Assembly: GCA_006954465.1 (NCBI GenBank)
Contig: LVVU01000084.1
Coordinates: forward strand, 1 to 5,858
From: Candidatus Methanoprimaticola hominis
GTDB taxonomy: Archaea > Thermoplasmatota > Thermoplasmata > Methanomassiliicoccales > Methanomethylophilaceae
Direction of reading: 5' to 3'
DNA length: 5,858 bases
In this document: positions 1-5,727 of the stretch, one piece after another
How the letters are laid out: each line of letters begins with the position of its first letter
Numbering within the stretch: position 1 is the stretch's first letter
Program-made: the position numbers and the translations under genes
Notes under the pieces: generated by a model
What the model was told of the DNA's origin: nothing
Seen by the model: only the letters and a program-made list of their open reading frames with translations
Database searches by the model: none

Positions 1-605
1 GAGACCGTCGATTCGAGGTCGACGTCCCCTGCGGCATAGACCGCCAGATTCGGGATGAGGTACTTCTCCTCGTAGTATGCGCGGAGGTCCGCCACGGTGA
101 GACCGGCGACGATATCCTTGTCCCCGCCCTCGTCCTGGCCCAGCTGATGCCCCCTCCAGAGGTGGCTCTCGAACAGATCGTGGATGCGGGTCTCGGGCTC
201 GTTCTCGATCATGCTCAGCTCCTGCAGCACGATCTTCTTCTCCAGCTCCGTGTCCTTCTCGTTGATGAGGGGGTTCGCGACGATGTCCCCGACCATGTCC
301 ATGGCCGTGGATGCTGTCTCGCGGATGGTTATCCCGTAGAACGCGGTCATCTCCCTCCCCGTGAATGCATTCATCTCGCCGCCGGCACCCTCCATCTCCT
401 TGGCCATCTGGAAGGAATCGCGGGTCTTAGTCTCCCTGAAAACCGTGTGCTCGAGCAGATGGGACAGTCCGAAGATCTCCGGGACCTCGTCCCTGGACCC
501 GGTGGCCACGCCGATCATGAACCCGGCGCTCTGGCTGTCCGGGATGCGCTCCACCACCACGGGGATGCCCCCGGATGTCCTGTCGGATGATATGCGGTCG
601 CTCAT
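1..605 (-). CDS. M16 family zinc peptidase (insulinase/pitrilysin-like), partial
   Basis: This is the N-terminal part of an M16 peptidase; the frame is open from the ATG at 605 to the left edge, giving about 201 residues with the C-terminal half missing. The inverted zinc motif is visible as H-L-L-E-H (residues 49-53), with His49 and His53 as predicted zinc ligands and Glu52 as catalytic base. The third ligand is Glu129 in 'VLQEL', 76 residues after His53, the classic HxxEH...E spacing. The family signatures 'NAFTGREMTAFYG' (79-91) and 'LWRGHQLG' also match. There is no signal peptide or membrane segment, so a cytoplasmic enzyme degrading peptides or processing proteins is expected. An in-frame ATG near 676 would lengthen the protein, but it lies inside the divergent gene and upstream of the TATA-like box, so 605 is preferred. 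The gene is transcribed divergently from the PAC2 operon. Family assignment is firm; the substrate is unknown. Confidence 0.9.
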   Translation of the reverse strand, partial: MSDRISSDRTSGGIPVVVERIPDSQSAGFMIGVATGSRDEVPEIFGLSHLLEHTVFRETKTRDSFQMAKEMEGAGGEMNAFTGREMTAFYGITIRETASTAMDMVGDIVANPLINEKDTELEKKIVLQELSMIENEPETRIHDLFESHLWRGHQLGQDEGGDKDIVAGLTVADLRAYYEEKYLIPNLAVYAAGDVDLESTV

Positions 606-630
606 GGACCCGCCGAATCCGTCGATTCCC

Positions 631-640
631 TTAATACATT
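631..640. promoter_or_regulatory. Shared TATA-like box of a divergent promoter (M16 peptidase / PAC2 operon)
   Basis: TTAATACATT is the only AT-rich stretch in the 54-base gap between the two divergent genes. Its centre (about 634) lies about 26 bases upstream of the plus-strand ATG at 660 and about 29 bases upstream of the minus-strand ATG at 605. These are the distances expected between an archaeal TATA box and the transcription start. Both transcripts would then begin at or within a few bases of the start codon, so both could be leaderless. No clear purine-rich BRE was recognised on either side. The call rests on spacing and base composition only. Confidence 0.5.
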
Positions 641-659
641 GCTGGGCATTGACCCCGGC

Positions 660-1388
660 ATGGGCATCGAGACTCATACATACACAGACCTGGCTCTGGA
701 CGACCCGATCGGGATCGTCGGCTTCCCCAGCGTGGGATTGGTGAGCTCGATAGCCGCCAACTACATCGTCTCCCAGCTGAAGATGCCGGCCATCGCCGGG
801 ATGAACGGCGGGAACATCCCGCCCTACAGCCTCATCTCGGAGGGCATCGCGTATCCTCCGATCAGATTCTACGGGATCAAGAGCAGGACGAAGACAGGCA
901 AGGACCTGATCGTATGCACGTCGGAGTTCGCGCCCAAGCCCGAGGACTGCTACGAGATCGGCATGGCCGTGCTGTCCAAGCTCAGGGACCTGGGATGCCG
1001 CCAGATCATCTGCATGGAGGGCATACCCTGGATGAGCGACAAGGACCGCGCCGTCGTATGCGGGAGCGGACTGGCATCCGAGAAGCTGGAGATGGCCTCG
1101 GGACTCCCCAGGATGGACAACGGGATGGTCAAGGGGACCTCCGGGGTCATACTGTGCGAGAGCAGGCCCCACGGCATGGTCGCTGCCACCCTCATGTGCC
1201 CTGCGAATCCGAACATCCCCGACCCGGGATCAGCCGTGGAGTTCCTGGAGCCCCTGTCCAAGATGATCAAGGGCCTGAGGATCGACTCCAAGCCGCTCCT
1301 GACGGAGGCGGAGGAGATCCGCAAGAAGCTGGAAGCGGACCAGGCATCGGTGGAGCGCGACCAAACCCAGAACACGTTATACGGTTGA
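660..1388 (+). CDS. PAC2 family protein, archaeal proteasome assembly chaperone-like
   Basis: The 242-residue product carries the PAC2 signature near its N-terminus, 'DPIGIVGFPSVGLVSSIAAN', and later 'MEGIPW', typical of archaeal PbaA/PbaB-like chaperones related to eukaryotic PAC1/PAC2. Such proteins bind the 20S proteasome alpha ring and help its assembly or act as ATP-independent adaptors. The C-terminal tail, roughly the last 35 residues, is charged and probably helical and ends in Leu-Tyr-Gly, which fits the HbYX motif (hydrophobic-Tyr-any) that docks into alpha-ring pockets. It is soluble, with no signal peptide. The ATG at 660 is preferred over the TTG at 639 because family members begin just before the 'DLALDDP' region, and because the TATA-like box at 631-640 sits 26 bases upstream and overlaps the TTG. 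It is the first gene of an operon; only 4 bases separate it from the next gene. Whether it assembles the proteasome or only binds it cannot be told from sequence. Confidence 0.88.
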   Translation: MGIETHTYTDLALDDPIGIVGFPSVGLVSSIAANYIVSQLKMPAIAGMNGGNIPPYSLISEGIAYPPIRFYGIKSRTKTGKDLIVCTSEFAPKPEDCYEIGMAVLSKLRDLGCRQIICMEGIPWMSDKDRAVVCGSGLASEKLEMASGLPRMDNGMVKGTSGVILCESRPHGMVAATLMCPANPNIPDPGSAVEFLEPLSKMIKGLRIDSKPLLTEAEEIRKKLEADQASVERDQTQNTLYG

Positions 1389-1392
1389 TCAA

Positions 1393-1866
1393 ATGGAACT
1401 AGTACCCACAAAATTCTTCACAGTCAGGGGGTCGGCGGTCAGCAAGACGTCGGACCTCAACGCCTTCGATATAGCACTGATCAAAGCGGGCATCGGCGAG
1501 CAGAACCTCGTCTCCGTGTCCTCGGTCATACCCGAGGGAGCCTGCAGGATCCCCTTCAAGCCCCTGACCATGGGCGCCGTGACGCACTGCGTCCTCGCTC
1601 AGATGAGGGGATGCGAGGGGGAGACCATCGCCGCCGGGATCGCCTATGCCTTCAGGAAGGACGGCAAGGGCGGATACGTCGCCGAGGGCCACATCCACGG
1701 CTCCGCCGATTCCCTCAGGGAGATCCTCTCCTGGAAGATGGAGGAGATGGCACGCATCCGCAACGTCGAGTTCGGAGAGATCAAGTTCGAGGCAGAGGAA
1801 TTGGAGATCCCCATGGATCACTACGGCTGCTGCATCTCCGCGCTCGTGTTCACGGAGTACAGATGA
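1393..1866 (+). CDS. pdaD: Pyruvoyl-dependent arginine decarboxylase
   Basis: This enzyme converts arginine to agmatine and CO2, the first step of archaeal polyamine synthesis; agmatine is also used for agmatidine in archaeal tRNA-Ile. The 157-residue product is close to the usual length of about 160. The self-cleavage site is visible in 'LVSVSSVIPEG': cleavage between Ser43 and Ser44 would give a beta subunit of about 43 residues and an alpha subunit whose Ser44 becomes the pyruvoyl group. Glu98 in 'YVAEGHIHG' is at the position expected for the conserved catalytic acid (judged from memory of the Methanocaldococcus enzyme). The C-terminal 'HYGCCISALVF' is also family-typical. The ATG at 1393 is preceded by GGTTGATC, a weak anti-SD match. 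The stop overlaps the next start as ATGA at 1863-1866, implying translational coupling. Related histidine and aspartate decarboxylases share the chemistry, but this length and motif set fit the arginine enzyme. Confidence 0.93.
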   Translation: MELVPTKFFTVRGSAVSKTSDLNAFDIALIKAGIGEQNLVSVSSVIPEGACRIPFKPLTMGAVTHCVLAQMRGCEGETIAAGIAYAFRKDGKGGYVAEGHIHGSADSLREILSWKMEEMARIRNVEFGEIKFEAEELEIPMDHYGCCISALVFTEYR

Positions 1867-2315
1867 ACTACGGCCTGACCCTCTGCGGTGCCTGCAGACG
1901 TCCGCGCATAGTGGACAGGGACGTCTCCACGAGCACGTGCCCCTACTGCGGATGCACCGAGAGGGTCGGGAAGCTCAATTTCTTCTTCACGTCGGACGAC
2001 CAGAGCGAGGTCAGGGCCGCCCTGGCCCGTGCCACCGGTGCCGACGATTACATGCCCGACAGGGCAGAAACAGCGGCCAAGAAGCGGAGGATCGAGGAGG
2101 CGGACCCCCACTCCACCATGGTCTACCGCTACGAGCACGCCGCAGACCTGGACGAGAAGATGGAGATCCTCTCGCAGGGACTCACATCCATCATGGGCGA
2201 GTTCACCCTCGAAGACGTGGAGGAGGTCGCCGGGGCGAGGGGGGAGAAGATGCTCTCCGCCATGCTCGACAGGGGCTTCGTCTACGAGACGAGACCGGGA
2301 TTCTACAAGGCCTGA
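1863..2315 (+). CDS. Zinc-ribbon plus winged-helix protein of unknown function (DUF5817/DUF1922-like)
   Basis: The 150-residue product begins at the ATG that overlaps the stop of the decarboxylase gene (ATGA). Residues 8-31 form a zinc ribbon with Cys8-x2-Cys11 and Cys26-Pro-x-Cys29. A segment 'KLNFFFTSDD' follows, then a charged, helix-prone middle (about residues 55-95). The C-terminal 55 or so residues look like a winged helix and end in 'RPGFYKA', a pattern common in archaeal small wHTH domains. The N-terminal half resembles archaeal domains filed as DUF5817/DUF1922, judged from memory. The product may bind nucleic acid, but no specific function can be claimed. Co-transcription with the PAC2 and arginine decarboxylase genes is likely given zero spacing. 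The gene ends 2 bases from the stop of a convergent gene, and no terminator hairpin is visible there, so the two transcripts probably overlap at their 3' ends. Confidence 0.8.
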   Translation: MNYGLTLCGACRRPRIVDRDVSTSTCPYCGCTERVGKLNFFFTSDDQSEVRAALARATGADDYMPDRAETAAKKRRIEEADPHSTMVYRYEHAADLDEKMEILSQGLTSIMGEFTLEDVEEVAGARGEKMLSAMLDRGFVYETRPGFYKA

Positions 2316-2317
2316 AC

Positions 2318-3037
2318 TCACTTGGGGATGTCGTTCCTCTTCTTGCCCTCCATACGGAGGACCTCGCGGATGATACCCGGAAGCCTCTTGCACATCACAT
2401 AGTAGTAATAGAAGCCGCCGAGGACCAGCATCAGCACCAGGAACAGGTAGAACATCAGCGAGTCGGCGTTGGTGATGCCTGCGGAGAGCAGCATGTAGAA
2501 CGCGACCAGCGGGAGCAGCGCCTGGAGGGCGTACTCCATGACCCTATGCCTCGCGATGCCTTCGCCGACCGTGGTGCCGCATGCCCCGATGATGAGAGAC
2601 ATCGACACGGACAGGAGAACGAGGGAGACGACGGACGAGTCGATCGCGATGTCGGCATCGACGAGGGATCCGTAGATGATGAAGCAGAACCCGGTGGCGA
2701 GACCGCACGCGCTTCCGAGACCGAGGGCGAACCCGTAGAACACGGAATCGGATTTGCCCCTGAACTTCCTCAGATTCATGACCACGACCATGGCCATGAT
2801 CTGTATCACCGCGACCAAAGCCATCATGATGATGCTCGTGGGAGCGGACAGGATGCGGATCGCCAGGAATATGACGGAGCCTTCGACCATGCCTACCACG
2901 AAGAGCATGAAGAACGTCGGATCGCTGAAGAACGGCTGCTCGACCCGGGGGAACGTGTAGTTGCGGACTCCCAGGAACATCAGGAGCAACGCAGGGGCTA
3001 TCCCTAACACCATGGCGAAACCCATGACCATATCCAT
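2318..3037 (-). CDS. Seven-helix integral membrane protein, possibly a degenerate PrsW-like relative
   Basis: This 239-residue protein is strongly hydrophobic, with about seven predicted membrane helices (roughly residues 4-23, 41-63, 67-88, 99-123, 134-158, 166-186 and 193-214), and ends in a basic cytoplasmic tail ('CKRLPGIIREVLRMEGKKR'). I do not recognise it with certainty. An acidic residue in helix 2 (Glu52 in 'GMVEGSVIF'), the glycine-rich 'FYGFALGLGSACGL' (100-113) and 'TTVGEGIARHR' (155-165) recall in order the EExxK, GFxFxxxEN and His motifs of PrsW intramembrane proteases. The paired glutamates and most metal ligands are missing, so it would be inactive if related. The ATG at 3037 was chosen; a TTG at 3049 adds four residues, and neither has a clear Shine-Dalgarno site. 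It starts 18 bases after the stop of the PAPS-reductase-like gene (3056) and is probably in its operon. Confidence 0.7.
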   Translation of the reverse strand: MDMVMGFAMVLGIAPALLLMFLGVRNYTFPRVEQPFFSDPTFFMLFVVGMVEGSVIFLAIRILSAPTSIIMMALVAVIQIMAMVVVMNLRKFRGKSDSVFYGFALGLGSACGLATGFCFIIYGSLVDADIAIDSSVVSLVLLSVSMSLIIGACGTTVGEGIARHRVMEYALQALLPLVAFYMLLSAGITNADSLMFYLFLVLMLVLGGFYYYYVMCKRLPGIIREVLRMEGKKRNDIPK

Positions 3038-3055
3038 GGGCGTTGCCAAGTAGGC

Positions 3056-4426
3056 TCATCTCTTAATGGTATCGGGAACGTCCTTCGGCGCATCGGATAC
3101 AAGACGGTCGTAGTAGTGGACGACCATGCATGAGCGCTCGCACCTGCCGCATGAGGTGCATCTCCCGGGATCGACCCTCATCCCCCCGTCGATGGTTATG
3201 GCGTGCTTCGGACAGCCCTTCTCGCATATCCCGCACTCCGTGCACATCATCGCGCGGATCAGCGCCTTGACGGCCCTCTCGAACACGACCTTGGCGTTCC
3301 GCGAATCGGGGGAGTTGACGGACACCTGTCCGCCGCCGAACAGCCTGGCTCTGCCGATCGGAAGACGCAGCAGGGCGATCTCGTAATCGTCGGAGTACTT
3401 CGTGTCCCCGACGGTGCGGAGCGCGTCCTCGACGTAGGAGAAGTCCCTCTGACGCGGGACGGTGACGACGGCCTCCATGGAATACCCTCCCGCAGCGCAT
3501 GGGGAGGCGCCCTTGACCATCTTCATCGACGGACCCGCCTGGCACTTCGGCCTCAGATCCAGTCCCATCTCCTCCGAGATCTGGATCATCTTCGGAGGGA
3601 GGGCCTTCCATCTCCAGAATCCCATCTCGACGTATTCCGCAGGAAGACCGCGGGACTCGGCGTACCTGCGGAGATAATCGTCCCATTCCGAGCGCAGCTC
3701 CGGATGGATCCTGCCCGTGTTGGCCCATTCGCTCTCGAGGCATGCGGGGCAGAGATAGCACCCGATCCTCTCGAAATCCCTGTCGTAGAGCGGATTGTAC
3801 TCCAATCTGTGCATGAGGATGTACGCCCACACCTCCGCGGCGCTCCATCCGCGGATCGGATTGAGATTGATCTGGTTGGGAACGAACGGATTGCGGGTGA
3901 CGAAGCCTATCTTCGAGCGGGCGAAGGACTCCAATCTCCTGTTCCCCTCAACGGTGACCGTCCCCTTGGGGAAGTCCGCATCGATGATATCCGTCACCGG
4001 ACCGAGCTTGCAGACCTTGCAGCACCACCTGAAGTCCTTGGCGGGAGGACCGAACGTGTCGACGTTGTCCTTGAATCCCGTGTCTCCGTGGGCCTGATGA
4101 ACCTCGAGTCCGCGGACGGAAGCGAAGCGTCTCACGTATTCCAACGTCTCCGGGAACTCCAACCCTGTATCGATGTTGATGAGATCGACCCTGCCCGCCG
4201 CCTCCTCCGCCAACGCGAAAGCTGCGAGGGAGTCCTTGCCGCCGGAGAACGAGACCGTCACCGGGAGGTTGCCCTTGTTCCCCTCGTCGAGGAACCTGCG
4301 GATCTCCTTCACAGCGGTCCTCTGGATCCTCTTCATGTGTCCGCGGTTGCATTCCACGAACTCTTCCAACCCCGCATCCGGAGATATCGGGATATCTGAA
4401 GGGGGATTGAGGTCGCGTATCTTCAC
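3056..4426 (-). CDS. PAPS-reductase-like PP-loop domain fused to a 2[4Fe-4S] ferredoxin domain (C-terminal part of a split gene)
   Basis: The frame encodes a PP-loop ATPase/reductase domain followed by a bacterial-type ferredoxin. Numbering from the GTG at 4426 (456 residues), the PP-loop is Ser-Gly-Gly-Lys-Asp-Ser at 61-66, followed by 'IDTGLEFPET' (85-94), 'RWCCKVCKLGP' (133-143) and 'EGNRRLES' (160-167). Three cysteines, Cys223, Cys226 and Cys229, form a likely metal site. The C-terminus has two cluster motifs: Cys395/398/401/405 followed by Pro, and Cys423/426/429/433. The domain order resembles archaeal proteins that carry a Zn-ribbon and PUA domain in front; those domains lie immediately upstream in another frame. 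Open reading continues upstream past 4474, so the frame may be the tail of a frameshifted gene. If translated alone, the GTG at 4426 has GGAGAG (4 bases) and GGAGG (11 bases) upstream; ATG 4336 is a later alternative. Substrate is unknown: sulfate or PAPS reduction, or thiolation of RNA, are both possible. Confidence 0.82.
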   Translation of the reverse strand: MKIRDLNPPSDIPISPDAGLEEFVECNRGHMKRIQRTAVKEIRRFLDEGNKGNLPVTVSFSGGKDSLAAFALAEEAAGRVDLINIDTGLEFPETLEYVRRFASVRGLEVHQAHGDTGFKDNVDTFGPPAKDFRWCCKVCKLGPVTDIIDADFPKGTVTVEGNRRLESFARSKIGFVTRNPFVPNQINLNPIRGWSAAEVWAYILMHRLEYNPLYDRDFERIGCYLCPACLESEWANTGRIHPELRSEWDDYLRRYAESRGLPAEYVEMGFWRWKALPPKMIQISEEMGLDLRPKCQAGPSMKMVKGASPCAAGGYSMEAVVTVPRQRDFSYVEDALRTVGDTKYSDDYEIALLRLPIGRARLFGGGQVSVNSPDSRNAKVVFERAVKALIRAMMCTECGICEKGCPKHAITIDGGMRVDPGRCTSCGRCERSCMVVHYYDRLVSDAPKDVPDTIKR

Positions 4427-4430
4427 CGCC

Positions 4431-4442
4431 CTCTCCGCCTCC
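4431..4442 (-). promoter_or_regulatory. Candidate ribosome binding site for internal re-initiation
   Basis: On the minus strand GGAGG (4442-4438) and GGAGAG (4436-4431) lie 11 and 4 bases ahead of the GTG at 4426. This is the strongest anti-SD match seen near any start in the minus-strand operon. It lies just downstream of the TAG that ends the Zn-ribbon/PUA frame at 4468, so terminating ribosomes could restart here and make the PAPS-reductase part as a separate polypeptide. It may equally be chance, since the codons here read 'KEAER' in the ancestral fusion. Confidence 0.35.
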
Positions 4443-4465
4443 TTCAGGACGGGGCTGTCCTCGAG

Positions 4466-4488
4466 TGCTATACCTGGTCGACCTTGCC
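4466..4488 (-). other. Frameshift junction splitting the Zn-ribbon/PUA domain from the PAPS-reductase domain
   Basis: The Zn-ribbon/PUA frame reads 'GDPLILKKGGKVDQV' and then stops at TAG (4470-4468). In the -1 frame the same DNA continues 'GIALEDSPVLKEAERAVKIRDL' in pieces that match the usual last PUA strand and linker of the full-length archaeal family. Re-reading one base at 4474 (or restoring one lost base between about 4474 and 4488) joins the two into about 642 residues. No canonical X-XXY-YYZ slippery heptamer is seen, so a deletion, a sequencing or assembly error, or a real gene split is more likely than programmed frameshifting. Confidence 0.75.
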
Positions 4489-4983
4489 TCCCTTCTTCAG
4501 GATGAGCGGATCGCCCTTCCGGAACTCGCCGACGATGCCTGTCACATTGGCACCGGGCACGGTCTTGCCCTTGAGATGCCCGGACATCCCTGCGAACGTC
4601 ACCACCCTCTCGGTCGCGACGGGAGCGAACATGTCCGCTCCGGGCTGCCTGAGATCGATGACCATGCGCCTCCGTCTCAGATCGTAGCGGAGTACGGCTA
4701 TCACAGCGCCGCAGGCCACGATCTCGTCGGTACGGTCCTCCCCCGGGATCTTGTTGAGGAACAGCGCCTTGCCGCGGAGCGGAGCATCGGTGCCGAAGAA
4801 CTCGCGGAACAGGGAGAGCACCACATCGATGCTGTCGCCCATGCACGGACGGATGTCCCCCGGGCTGTTGATCCTGAACTCCCTCCCCTGGGATCCGCAT
4901 ACGGAGCACGAATCGCCCAGAAGGAGCATGCCGCAGGCATCGCACCATCTGAGACACTCCTTCCCGTGAGCAGCGTTGGCCAT
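4468..4983 (-). CDS. Zn-ribbon plus PUA domain protein (N-terminal part of a split PAPS-reductase family gene)
   Basis: The 171-residue reading frame starts with a zinc ribbon: Cys14-x2-Cys17 and Cys26-x2-Cys29. A linking domain (about 35-75) follows, then a PUA-like domain (about 80-171) with 'EIVACGAVIAVLRYD' and 'KGKTVPGANVTGIVGEFRKGD'. PUA domains bind structured RNA, so the enzyme may act on RNA. The PUA domain is incomplete: its final strand is encoded in the -1 frame just beyond the stop, which argues that this and the downstream PAPS-reductase frame were one gene. The ATG at 4983 is supported by a TATA-like box at 5018-5025, predicting a leader of about 12 bases with a weak AGGTAGG. 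A longer frame running through this stretch (to 5092) in the downstream gene's register gives arginine-rich, low-quality protein and is not coding here. As it stands the product probably folds poorly or depends on its partner. Confidence 0.78.
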   Translation of the reverse strand: MANAAHGKECLRWCDACGMLLLGDSCSVCGSQGREFRINSPGDIRPCMGDSIDVVLSLFREFFGTDAPLRGKALFLNKIPGEDRTDEIVACGAVIAVLRYDLRRRRMVIDLRQPGADMFAPVATERVVTFAGMSGHLKGKTVPGANVTGIVGEFRKGDPLILKKGGKVDQV

Positions 4984-5017
4984 AGTTCCCTACCTGTCGG
5001 AGCGAGAATCTCCAACC

Positions 5018-5025
5018 TTTATAAG
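5018..5025. promoter_or_regulatory. Shared TATA box of a divergent promoter (PUA/PAPS-reductase operon / M50 peptidase)
   Basis: TTTATAAG reads as CTTATAAA on the other strand, so both strands carry a good archaeal TATA box at the same place. Its centre (about 5021.5) is 26-27 bases upstream of the plus-strand ATG at 5048, predicting a leaderless M50 transcript. In the minus direction a start near 4995 would leave a leader of about 12 bases before the ATG at 4983. No other TATA-like sequence lies in the 64-base gap. Whether both directions fire from this one box is inferred. Confidence 0.6.
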
Positions 5026-5047
5026 AGATGAGGGAGTGGCAGGGACC

Positions 5048-5722
5048 ATGCAGGAGGAGTACACGATCAACGTCACTCCCGGATACAGGCAATCCAGGTT
5101 CTCCAAGCGCGAGCTCGGGGATATAGCGATAGCTGTGATTGTGCTGTCCCTGGCTCTGACCATCCTCTACAAACGGGGAGCAATCATCACCTACCTCGGC
5201 GACGAATTCGGCTCCGCAGCGAAATGGATAGTCCTATTCGGCATATGCCTCCTTCTGGTGGTGTTCAGCTTCCTTCTCCATGAGTTCGGACACAAGTTCA
5301 CCGCACAGAACTTCGGGATGCGCTCCGAATTCCGCATATTCCCCACCGGCCTGTTCATAACCCTGCTGACATCCGTCCTCGGATTCTTGTTCGCAGCCCC
5401 CGGAGCGGTCTACATCGAGGGGAACCCGACCAGGAAGGAGAACGGGATCATCAGCATCGCCGGACCCGCAGTCAACATCCTGCTGACACTGGTGGGGATC
5501 GCCGGATGTCTCGCATTCAACGGCGGAGGCGTCGTGGTGATATTCTTCTACCTTCTAGCGTACCTCAATGCCTTCCTAGCAGTATTCAACCTGCTCCCGA
5601 TCCCTCCTCTGGACGGGTCCAAAATCTGGGGATGGAGCATGCCGGTTTACATCGTCGCCATAGCCATGGCCGCTCTGGAACTGGCATATCTGTATCTGTG
5701 GATGCCCGGAATCTACATCTGA
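5048..5722 (+). CDS. M50 family (site-2 protease-like) membrane zinc metallopeptidase
   Basis: The 224-residue product is an integral membrane peptidase of the S2P/M50 type, which cleaves transmembrane or membrane-adjacent segments of other proteins. The zinc motif His-Glu-Phe-Gly-His (78-82) sits at the end of a hydrophobic segment, with Glu79 as catalytic residue. The second signature is 'NLLPIPPLDG' (181-190), where Asp189 is the expected third zinc ligand; 'GPAVN' (139-143) is also typical. About five or six membrane segments are visible (roughly 24-41, 58-77, 100-122, 133-156, 162-180 and 200-222). There is no PDZ or CBS domain, so this is a minimal core form. The ATG at 5048 was preferred over one at 4976 because it lies 26 bases after the TATA box and the upstream extension would run back into the divergent gene. 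A hairpin terminator follows, so it is probably monocistronic. The substrate is unknown. Confidence 0.9.
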   Translation: MQEEYTINVTPGYRQSRFSKRELGDIAIAVIVLSLALTILYKRGAIITYLGDEFGSAAKWIVLFGICLLLVVFSFLLHEFGHKFTAQNFGMRSEFRIFPTGLFITLLTSVLGFLFAAPGAVYIEGNPTRKENGIISIAGPAVNILLTLVGIAGCLAFNGGGVVVIFFYLLAYLNAFLAVFNLLPIPPLDGSKIWGWSMPVYIVAIAMAALELAYLYLWMPGIYI

Positions 5723-5727
5723 AATCC

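Noticed and set aside
147..744. Plus-strand frames opposite the M16 peptidase
   Set aside because: The minus strand encodes HxxEH and other M16 signatures at exact spacing; the plus frames show no domain.
1646..3007. Plus-strand open frame of 453 codons across the decarboxylase, zinc-ribbon and membrane genes
   Set aside because: It overlaps three better-supported genes on both strands and yields low-complexity Arg/His/Glu-rich sequence.
3203..4399. Long plus-strand open frame of 398 codons opposite the PAPS-reductase gene
   Set aside because: It is antisense to a region with unmistakable PP-loop and ferredoxin motifs. High GC content makes long shadow frames common, and its translation shows no recognisable domain.
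4466..4500. Programmed -1 frameshift site
   Set aside because: No X-XXY-YYZ heptamer or convincing downstream stem-loop was found near the junction, so recoding is kept only as a minor possibility.
4475..5092. N-terminal extension of the PAPS-reductase frame up to 5092 as one 678-residue protein
   Set aside because: The region translates as arginine-, glycine- and proline-rich sequence with no domain, while another frame of the same strand gives a clear Zn ribbon and PUA domain. The extension also crosses the TATA box and the start of the divergent M50 gene.
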